Shown piece after piece: positions 9,807-16,116 of a stretch of DNA of 47,941 bases. The position numbers and the translations under genes were made by a program. The stretch is from Lysobacterales bacterium. GTDB taxonomy: Bacteria; Pseudomonadota; Gammaproteobacteria; Xanthomonadales; SZUA-36. The notes under the pieces are model-generated. The model had not been told where the DNA came from. It did no database searches and was given only the letters and a program-made list of their open reading frames with translations. The stretch is taken from assembly GCA_013042915.1 (NCBI GenBank), contig JABDPF010000011.1, positions 1 through 47,941 of the forward strand. Reading direction: 5' to 3'. Position 1 is the first letter of the stretch. Each line of letters starts with the position of its first letter.

Positions 9807-10196
9807 CGTGTGTTTACCCCTGCATCTGATAGTTCAAGTTTAGCCGATTGAAATCAAGCCGCAAATCGAGCCGGTCGAAACTGAGATTCAAAGAAGCCGT
9901 AGGCGCAAGCGGAGATGCGAGTTTTATAGTTTCAAAGCGTTGCATGTAACCGCCCTGTTGCCCTGTGGCGGCCCGGTTGCCATCAGGCACAGCACAGGAA
10001 AAGTCCTCAAAGATGACCTACAATGAATTCAGCAAATACAGGGCAAGGGGCTCTAGAAGGGTTTATTAAGCACCACTGCGGCTTTGATTGCAGGCGCCGA
10101 AAGGCGCCCGATACGTCTCCTTAGTCAGCGCTCCTGCCCGAACCGCAAGCGACAGAACCCGGACCAGTCATAGACAAGGGCTCCGGGTATGGAGAA
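9807..10196. other. 390-bp divergent intergenic region with structured leader
   Basis: No gene is supported here. A possible -10 (TACAAT, 10018-10023) has only a poor -35. Downstream on the plus strand is a perfect GGCGCC-GAAA-GGCGCC tetraloop hairpin (10093-10108). Just before the next gene is a 7-bp stem (10157-10163 with 10182-10188). Part of its 3' arm, CTCC at 10181-10184, could instead pair with the GGAG Shine-Dalgarno at 10191-10194. The layout looks like a regulated 5' leader. It matches no riboswitch class I can name. Confidence 0.5.
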
Positions 10197-12542
10197 ATGA
10201 CAATGACGCCACGCAAAATCCGGAATCTAGGTTTCCTGTACACCCTGGCGATCCTCACAGCCACCATCACTGGCCCTGTGTTTGCACAGAACAACCTGGA
10301 CGGTCTGTGCTCTGAACCGGACGATCTGCAAAGCCTTTATCGACAGGACTGGGAGGCCGGTCTCGGTCCCTGGACCGCCGACCGTTACGATATCGGCAAC
10401 CCCAACACTTTCGATACACCCGACTGGTCGACCCCGGATGGTCTTCCGGGTGGGCGTATCGGCCGAGCGGCATTCGTACCCAATCTGAACATCGGGGATT
10501 GCGCGACCGATGACGAGAGTGGCGTGCTTTCGCTCGAAAGCCCGGATATTGCGCTGCCCGTTGGCACCTACGTGCCGCGCGTGGCCCTGGAACATTGGTT
10601 TGACATCGAACCGCAATGGGACGGTGGCAACATTCGGATCAGCGTGAACGGAGGCGCGTTCACGCTGGTGCCCCAAAACGCGTTCGAGGCCAACGGCTAC
10701 AACGATACCCTGTTCGAGCCGACGGACGAATTCGGCGTACTGCTCAATCTCAATCCACTGGCCGGACAGCCGGCGTTCACGGCGATAAGTGGCGGCGACC
10801 CGGCTGCCTGGGTACAGTCCGAAATTAACCTGTCCGGTATCGCGGAGCCCGGCGACACCGTTCGTTTGCGCATCGATTTCGGTATCGACGACTGCAACGG
10901 GAGTGTCGGTTGGTATGTGGACGACGTGGAGGTCTACAGCTGTGCGTCCGAGGCCTCTGTTGTTTGCGGCGACGGCTTGGTGGAAGGCGTGGAGCAGTGC
11001 GATGACGGCGACACGTCCGACGGGGACGGCTGCTCCGCTTCCTGCACGGTCGAAGACGGCTGGACCTGCGACGATGCCAGCCCCAGCCAGTGCACCGAGG
11101 TGGTCTTGGAAACGCGCTTGACGCTGCGCAAAGTCGTCGTGAACACCAACGGGGGTACCGCCGCTGCATCCGACTGGACCCTGACCGCCTCCGGACCGAC
11201 CGGCTTCAGCGGACGCGGCCCGACGGTTCAAAGCCCGGTTGGCTTCGAGCCTGGAAACTACGATTTATCGGAGGCCGGTGACGTAGCGGGTTATGCGGCC
11301 AGCGCGTGGAGCTGCGAAGGCGCCAGCATGATCGAATCCAATAGCGTAGCCATTGCCGTGGGCGGAACGGTGACCTGTACCGTGACGAATTCGGACATCG
11401 CGCCTTCCCTGACCCTGGTCAAAGAGGTCGTCAACGACGACGGGGGCACCGCGGCACCGTCGGACTGGTTATTGACCGCCACCGGCCCCACCGGATTCAG
11501 CGGCCCGGGCCCGTCGGTCCAAAGCGGCACGGAGTTCCGCGCCGGCACCTATAGCCTCAGCGAAAGCGGCGGCCCCGGGGGTTACGTCGAGGGAGCCTGG
11601 GCCTGCAGCGGTGGCAATCAGATTGACGGCCACACCCTGGCCATTGCTATCGGCGAGACGGCCACTTGCGTCGTGACCAACGATGACTTCGACCCTGATG
11701 CGGCTATCAACGTCGGTCACAACGGCGCCTGGTACAACCCGGCCACTGGGGGTCAGGGCCTGCTCCTGGATATCGATCCGGTTACCGAGTACATGTTCGT
11801 CGCCTGGTTTACATTCACGCCCGAAGATTCAGCTCAGCCGTTCGAGCAGCGTTGGCTGACCGCCCAGGGTGAGTACTCGGGCAATCAGGCCGAGTTGGTT
11901 CTGTACGAAACACTGGGCGGTGAATTTAATCAGCCGATAACGGTAGAAACGCTCCCTATCGGCACCCTGACGCTCGTTTTTGGGGGCTGCGAGGACGGCT
12001 ACGCAAGCTACCGGATCGACGACGAAGGAATCGAAGGTGAGTTTCCGCTCATAAGAGCGATTCCGGGCTCTGGCTCGGTTTGCCAGGACCTCGTGTCCGA
12101 GGCGTCGGCCGAAACGGACTTCGCGACGCAATCCATCGGTATCAACAGCGGTTTGGACGGCGCCTGGTACGACCGCGACACGTCGGGTCAGGGTTTCCTG
12201 ATTGACGCCAATCCGGACCCCGTCAACGGCAATTTCCTGTTCATTGCTTGGTTTACGTTCGGCGACACCAACGCCTCGGGACAATGGTGGCTGACCGTAC
12301 AGGGTGCTTACGACGTTACGCCTGCGGAAGTGACGATATACGAAACCACCGGGGGCAGCTTCGACGATCCCCGAACCGTCGAGACGTCGCCCGTCGGTGA
12401 AATGCAGGTTGACTTCATCGACTGCAACAACGCCACGTTGACCTTTGACATTCCCGGGCGAGGTCTGCAGGACCAGGTCACAGTCACACGGGTCCTTCCG
12501 GGAACGGAGGAACTGTGCGAACAAATTGTCGGAGCGGACTGA
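10197..12542 (+). CDS. Secreted short paralogue of the giant repeat protein with duplicated C-terminal domain
   Basis: A 781-residue exported protein of unknown function. It has a signal peptide (to about residue 30, VFAQ) and an N-terminal sandwich clearly homologous to that of the 2415-residue protein (shared DWEAGLG, FDTPDW, DEFGV, RFDFGID-like blocks). A DUF4215 motif follows (VCGDGLVEG, EQCDDGD, GDGCSASC), then only two type-A modules, each with two Cys. The last 275 residues hold two copies of another domain, each beginning near GAWYxxxTxGQG and containing FIAWFTF and WLTxQG. It lacks the IIFxxGFE tail and ends CEQIVGAD. Two ATGs compete: 10197 lies only two bases after GGAG, whereas 10203 has an eight-base spacing and is the more likely start (779 residues). 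Confidence 0.9.
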   Translation: MTMTPRKIRNLGFLYTLAILTATITGPVFAQNNLDGLCSEPDDLQSLYRQDWEAGLGPWTADRYDIGNPNTFDTPDWSTPDGLPGGRIGRAAFVPNLNIGDCATDDESGVLSLESPDIALPVGTYVPRVALEHWFDIEPQWDGGNIRISVNGGAFTLVPQNAFEANGYNDTLFEPTDEFGVLLNLNPLAGQPAFTAISGGDPAAWVQSEINLSGIAEPGDTVRLRIDFGIDDCNGSVGWYVDDVEVYSCASEASVVCGDGLVEGVEQCDDGDTSDGDGCSASCTVEDGWTCDDASPSQCTEVVLETRLTLRKVVVNTNGGTAAASDWTLTASGPTGFSGRGPTVQSPVGFEPGNYDLSEAGDVAGYAASAWSCEGASMIESNSVAIAVGGTVTCTVTNSDIAPSLTLVKEVVNDDGGTAAPSDWLLTATGPTGFSGPGPSVQSGTEFRAGTYSLSESGGPGGYVEGAWACSGGNQIDGHTLAIAIGETATCVVTNDDFDPDAAINVGHNGAWYNPATGGQGLLLDIDPVTEYMFVAWFTFTPEDSAQPFEQRWLTAQGEYSGNQAELVLYETLGGEFNQPITVETLPIGTLTLVFGGCEDGYASYRIDDEGIEGEFPLIRAIPGSGSVCQDLVSEASAETDFATQSIGINSGLDGAWYDRDTSGQGFLIDANPDPVNGNFLFIAWFTFGDTNASGQWWLTVQGAYDVTPAEVTIYETTGGSFDDPRTVETSPVGEMQVDFIDCNNATLTFDIPGRGLQDQVTVTRVLPGTEELCEQIVGAD

Positions 12543-12568
12543 TCAGCATCCGCCGATTGCGAACCCAC

Positions 12569-12593
12569 CGGGGAGGTCTGGGCAGCCTCCCCG
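12569..12593 (+). terminator. GC-rich hairpin after the repeat-protein paralogue
   Basis: An 8-bp stem, CGGGGAGG (12569-12576) with CCTCCCCG (12586-12593), lies 27 bp after the stop. No T run follows, so it is a weak intrinsic terminator at best and may instead protect the 3' end of the mRNA. Confidence 0.4.
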
Positions 12594-12619
12594 TCCCGGC
12601 TCATGTGGGATAAAACTTA

Positions 12620-12648
12620 TTGGTTTACACTTTGGCTCCAGTTATACT
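12620..12648 (+). promoter_or_regulatory. Candidate sigma-70 promoter of the cytochrome c pair
   Basis: TTGGTT (12620-12625), a 17-bp spacer and TATACT (12643-12648). The -10 is good and the -35 poor. Transcription would begin near 12655, supporting the downstream ATG at 12693 and excluding the longer reading frame that begins at 12603. Confidence 0.5.
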
Positions 12649-12692
12649 CTTCGGCAATCGTGTTCAACAAAAACCCCAAGCTACTAAATAAT

Positions 12693-13028
12693 ATGCATAA
12701 ATTTCGCTCATGCTGGCACGTTGTGGCGCTCACCTGCGCGTTCATTTCCGCCGGGCCGGCACTCGCAGCCGGCGACCCCGAAGCCGGCAAGATCAAGGCC
12801 GACACCTGCACCGGCTGCCACGGCATCCCGGGCTACAAAAACGTGTACCCGACGTTCCACGTGCCGAAGATTGGCGGACAAAACGAGGCGTACCTGGTCT
12901 CTGCGCTCACGGCCTACCGTCAAGGCGAAAGGCAGCACGACACTATGCAACTGCAGGGCCAGGCTCTGTCCGATCAAGACATTGCGGACATAGCGGCCTT
13001 CTTTGCATCGCTCGGGGGGGAAGACTGA
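12693..13028 (+). CDS. Periplasmic mono-haem cytochrome c (class I), first of a tandem pair
   Basis: A 111-residue exported electron carrier. The signal peptide is residues 1-25 (MHKFRSCW...GPALA). The mature N-terminus AGDPEAGK leads to the haem attachment motif C39-T-G-C-H43, and a Met in DTMQLQ is the probable sixth ligand. It ends with the usual helix DQDIADIAAFFASLG. The frame is open back to 12603, but the signal peptide and the predicted promoter place the start at 12693. The TGA stop overlaps the ATG of the next cytochrome by one base, so the two are translationally coupled. It resembles small c553/c4-half cytochromes; the redox partner cannot be told from the context. Confidence 0.88.
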   Translation: MHKFRSCWHVVALTCAFISAGPALAAGDPEAGKIKADTCTGCHGIPGYKNVYPTFHVPKIGGQNEAYLVSALTAYRQGERQHDTMQLQGQALSDQDIADIAAFFASLGGED

Positions 13029-13372
13029 TGTTGATGAGAGGAACGGTTCGAATCGCAGCTCTGATGATGCTCGCGGCCGCTCTCTTGCCGCTGACGGCTA
13101 TCGCCAAGGGCGACCCCGAGGCGGGCAAGGCCAAGTCCACCACCTGCCAGGCCTGCCACGGCCTCGACGGCAAGGCCATTTCACCGACCTACCCTAACCT
13201 TGCGGGCCAGTACGCGAGTTACATGGAAAAGGCCCTGAGGGATTACCGCGACGGCCGTCGCACCAACGTGATCATGGCGCCGATGGCGGCGAACCTGACC
13301 GACCAGGACATCAAAGACCTCGCGGCCTGGTATGCCAGCCAGGATGGACTGAAGGATCTTTCCATCCCCTGA
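13028..13372 (+). CDS. Periplasmic mono-haem cytochrome c (class I), second of a tandem pair
   Basis: A 114-residue exported cytochrome. The signal peptide is residues 1-26 (to LTAIA). The mature N-terminus KGDPEAGKAK closely matches its neighbour's. The haem motif is C40-Q-A-C-H44, with PNLAGQYASYM in the middle and VIMAPMAANLTDQDIKDLAAW providing the Met ligand and final helix. The start ATG overlaps the upstream TGA (TGATG); a second Met at codon 3 is an alternative start. The pair looks like a duplication, or a split version of a di-haem c4-type cytochrome (inference). Confidence 0.88.
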   Translation: MLMRGTVRIAALMMLAAALLPLTAIAKGDPEAGKAKSTTCQACHGLDGKAISPTYPNLAGQYASYMEKALRDYRDGRRTNVIMAPMAANLTDQDIKDLAAWYASQDGLKDLSIP

Positions 13373-13393
13373 TTTGAAAACCAGCAGGATTAA

Positions 13394-13487
13394 CCTGTAG
13401 GAGCGACGCTCGTCGCGAAAAAAACGGGCCCTCGAGGCCCGTTTATCAATTCCAGCTTCGATTCGCGACTGGCGTCGCTCCTACAGG
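13394..13487. repeat. REP doublet (REPIN-like) between the cytochromes and nfuA
   Basis: Two inverted REP arms, 13394-13419 and 13459-13487, each read CCTGTAGGAGCGACGC, two variable bases, then GTCGCGA. Each arm contains its own small palindrome (GCGAC...GTCGC) and a GTAG head, the hallmark of REP sequences moved by RAYT transposases (family knowledge). A second copy lies at 46401-46494. The loop between the arms holds a terminator hairpin. No RAYT gene is in the window. Confidence 0.8.
13417..13445. terminator. Bidirectional terminator inside the REP doublet
   Basis: The stem ACGGGCC (13424-13430) with GGCCCGT (13436-13442) closes a CTCGA loop. An A run on the left gives a strong U tract for minus-strand transcripts (nfuA). 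A TTT follows on the right for the cytochrome transcript. It separates two convergent genes. Confidence 0.75.
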
Positions 13488-13494
13488 TTGAATT

Positions 13495-14103
13495 TCAGAC
13501 GGCTGACTGGCCGTCGGAGTCGGATGCGTAGTACGGGTTAGTCCCGCTGTTGTGGTCGGTCACGTCTTTCACGGCGGTGATTTCAGGGATATGCCGTGAA
13601 AGGGTCTGCTCGATACCCTGTTTCATCGTCACGTCCGCCATGCCGCAGCCCTGGCAACCACCGCCAAACTGGAGGATGACCTCCTTGTTCTCGGTGATCT
13701 CCACCAGGGCCACGCGGCCGCCGTGTGAGGCCAGTGCGGGATTGATCTCGGTTTCCAGCAGCCAGGCCACGCGGTCTTCGAGTGCGGCGTCCTGGCCAGG
13801 TTCGTTGCCCTTGATTCCAGGCGCCTTGATGGTCAGCTGCCCACCGGTCGGATCGTCCTCGAAATCGATCTCGGCCTTTTCCAGCCACTTGGCGCTGCCC
13901 TCGGCCACGTACAGATTGAATCCTTTGAATTCCTGCACCCGGTCGTCGGGCATGTTTTGCCCCTTGGGGCAGAATTGCAGGTCGCAGGCCGCGCCGGGCG
14001 TTCCCGGGTGACTGACCGAGATTCGCAGGCCGAGGCCCTCGTCGTCCTGCTGGCCAATCAGCTTGTTAAAGTAGTCCTGGGCGCTCGGGGTAATTTCGAT
14101 CAT
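13495..14103 (-). CDS. nfuA: Fe-S cluster carrier/biogenesis protein NfuA
   Basis: A 202-residue cytoplasmic protein that accepts [4Fe-4S] clusters and delivers them to apoproteins. The N-terminal degenerate A-type (IscA/HesB-like) domain starts MIEITPSAQDYFNKLI and lacks the full Cys set, as in E. coli NfuA. The C-terminal Nfu domain (from about residue 105) carries the cluster-binding motif in GGGCQGCGMADVTMK near residues 148-158. Length and domain order match the family. The last residues (NSGTNPYYASDSDGQSAV) also fit. It is a single gene facing the cytochromes. Confidence 0.95.
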   Translation of the reverse strand: MIEITPSAQDYFNKLIGQQDDEGLGLRISVSHPGTPGAACDLQFCPKGQNMPDDRVQEFKGFNLYVAEGSAKWLEKAEIDFEDDPTGGQLTIKAPGIKGNEPGQDAALEDRVAWLLETEINPALASHGGRVALVEITENKEVILQFGGGCQGCGMADVTMKQGIEQTLSRHIPEITAVKDVTDHNSGTNPYYASDSDGQSAV

Positions 14104-14156
14104 ATTGGGTTCCAGTTGTTGAGTTTGCCGCAGCTGACGTCGCGCCTGCGGAATGG

Positions 14157-15206
14157 TTATAAGTTTGATTTGCTCGAGGCGTTTTTCAAGGTATCGACCA
14201 GGTACGGAAGCGAGGTGTCCAGCCGCCAGTCGATTGACGAGTGGGTGCCTTCGAACTCCTCGTAGCGATGCGGAACCTGTAATTCCGTCAGCCGGTCGAC
14301 GAAGCGCCTCGTTCCGTATTGAATATGGTATTGATCGTATTTTCCGACGTCGATGTACAGGCCGTACAGGCGTTTCAAGGCGTTCGCGCGGGTCTGGACA
14401 AGGGTCAGTGGGTCAAATGCGCTCCAGCGGGCCCAGCGGGCCGCGTCGATCGCGCAGGTTCGCAGATCGAAGGGCAGGCGAATTCGGGCCGGATCATCCG
14501 GGTCCGGATCGTAGCTGGCGGCCATCGCCAGCACCATCATCACCGTGAAATCCCGGCCGCCGGGTCGGTTCTTCTGCCAAAAGGCCCGCACAAAGGCCAG
14601 CGCGTCGCCGCCGAGCGGCCCCAGTGCCTCGCAAACCGACGGGAAAGCGCCGGTAAAAAGCAGTTCGAATCCCATGTCGCCCGCGTGGCTGGCCACCGCG
14701 CCCCATGCCTCGGGGTACACCATGGCGTGGTAGAGAGCACCGTATCCGCCCGAAGATTTTCCGAACAGCGCCCTGCCCATCCTGTCGGAAACGACATTGA
14801 CTTTGGCCTCCACGAAGGGCACGAGTTCGTCGATGAGGTAGTCGGCGTATCGACCCACCGCAGGCGAATTGACGTACTGGTTTCCGCCCATCGAGGTGTA
14901 GCAATCCGGGATGACAACAACGGCGGGCGCCATGTCACCCTGCCCGATCAGGCGGTCCAGGCGATACTGCAGGTTTTCACCGTGGTTGCGCCAGTTCAGA
15001 TGGCCGGGCCCGGCGTTGGTGTAGGCGGCAAGGTCCCACAAGGCGACATAGGGCACCTCGTCTTCTGAATAGCCGTGCGGCAGGTAGACCGACAGCTCAC
15101 GCTCGACGGGATCATTCCAAGGATTGCCCTCGAGCACCCGGGAGCGGTGCGTCAAACGGAGCAGGCGGCCTTCCGGCCAGGTGGGTTTGGGGCGAAGATC
15201 CGGCAC
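14157..15206 (-). CDS. Putative esterase (alpha/beta hydrolase, esterase-D/Fes-like)
   Basis: A 349-residue predicted cytoplasmic serine hydrolase of the PF00756 esterase type; no signal peptide is seen. The nucleophile elbow is GKSSGGYGALYH, near residue 150. The catalytic His is probably that in EGTHSSIDWR near residue 325, with an Asp in the DVGKYDQYH region. The N-terminus (RLTHRSRVLEGNPWNDPVERELSVYLP) resembles the substrate-side beta strands of enterochelin esterase-like proteins. The start is GTG, seven bases after the galU stop, with no clear Shine-Dalgarno, so coupling to galU is likely. Substrate unknown. A glycan or acyl-ester target would suit the neighbourhood, but that is a guess. 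Confidence 0.8.
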   Translation of the reverse strand: MPDLRPKPTWPEGRLLRLTHRSRVLEGNPWNDPVERELSVYLPHGYSEDEVPYVALWDLAAYTNAGPGHLNWRNHGENLQYRLDRLIGQGDMAPAVVVIPDCYTSMGGNQYVNSPAVGRYADYLIDELVPFVEAKVNVVSDRMGRALFGKSSGGYGALYHAMVYPEAWGAVASHAGDMGFELLFTGAFPSVCEALGPLGGDALAFVRAFWQKNRPGGRDFTVMMVLAMAASYDPDPDDPARIRLPFDLRTCAIDAARWARWSAFDPLTLVQTRANALKRLYGLYIDVGKYDQYHIQYGTRRFVDRLTELQVPHRYEEFEGTHSSIDWRLDTSLPYLVDTLKNASSKSNL

Positions 15207-15214
15207 CGCGCCGA

Positions 15215-16111
15215 TCAGATTCGGCCGTAGGACTTGAGCACTGCGAACATGTGGTCCAGCACGTCGTCGCGCATGTCATCGTGTTCCATCGCGTACTTGA
15301 TGGTCGCCTCGATGAAGCCATGGCGGCTGCCGCAATCGTAGCGTTCCCCCTGCAGCGCGAGCGCCAGGACGGGACGGGTTTCCAGCATCGCCGCGATGCC
15401 GTCGGTCAACTGGATTTCTCCTCCCGAACCCTTGCCCACCGAGTGCAGGTGTCTGAAGACAGATGGATCGAGAACGTAACGCCCGATGATGCCGAGATTC
15501 GAGGGCGCATCCTCGGGCAGGGGTTTTTCCACCATCGTGTGGATCGCCTGGTGGCCTGCTTCGGTATCGTCGACACCGACGATGCCGTAGCTTTTCGTGC
15601 GCTCGGGCGGCACCTCCTCGACACCGATCACGCTGGACCCGGTCTCCTCGTACAAACCGACCATCTGGGAAAGCGCACCGGCGCCCTTGTTCTTGACCAT
15701 GTCGTCGGCCAGCAGGATGGCGAACGGCTCGTCCCCGATCACCGACTCGGCGCACAGAATCGCGTGCCCGAGGCCCAGCGCCTCGGTCTGGGTCACGTAC
15801 ACGCGGTCCACCCGATCCGGCACGATGTCGGTGATTCGATCGAGCAGATCGGGCTTGCCCGAGTGCGACAGCCGGGTTTCCAGCTCGAAATCCGAGCTGA
15901 AATGGTCATAGATCGTGTGCTTGCGCGTGCTGGAGATGAAAATCAGGGTTTCGATGCCGGCTTCCAGCGCCTCTTCCACCGCGTACTGGATCAGCGGCTT
16001 GTCCACGATGGGCAGCATTTCTTTCGGTATCGACTTGGTGGCGGGCAGGAACCGCGTACCCAAACCGGCCACCGGAAATACCGCCTTGCGGATTTTTCTT
16101 GGAATGTTCAT
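15215..16111 (-). CDS. galU: UTP-glucose-1-phosphate uridylyltransferase
   Basis: Makes UDP-glucose from UTP and glucose-1-phosphate for LPS and exopolysaccharide synthesis. At 298 residues it has the normal length. The nucleotidyltransferase signature is KAVFPVAGLGTRFLPATKS near residue 10. IPKEMLPIVDKPLIQYAVEEA, the ILLADDM metal-binding region and a VEKP motif follow. It starts five bases after the stop of the upstream dehydratase gene and probably belongs to the same transcript. Confidence 0.95.
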   Translation of the reverse strand: MNIPRKIRKAVFPVAGLGTRFLPATKSIPKEMLPIVDKPLIQYAVEEALEAGIETLIFISSTRKHTIYDHFSSDFELETRLSHSGKPDLLDRITDIVPDRVDRVYVTQTEALGLGHAILCAESVIGDEPFAILLADDMVKNKGAGALSQMVGLYEETGSSVIGVEEVPPERTKSYGIVGVDDTEAGHQAIHTMVEKPLPEDAPSNLGIIGRYVLDPSVFRHLHSVGKGSGGEIQLTDGIAAMLETRPVLALALQGERYDCGSRHGFIEATIKYAMEHDDMRDDVLDHMFAVLKSYGRI

Positions 16112-16116
16112 TCAGT

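Noticed and set aside
10080-10196. Possible cobalamin, c-di-GMP or glycine riboswitch before the 781-residue protein
   Set aside because: Fragments resemble parts of these classes (AGTCAG...CCTGCC near 10124-10139, a GAAA tetraloop, CAGGGCAA upstream). The full conserved cores are absent, so only an unclassified structured leader is reported.
12603-12692. 30-codon N-terminal extension of the first cytochrome
   Set aside because: It would put non-signal sequence ahead of a clear signal peptide and overlaps the predicted promoter.
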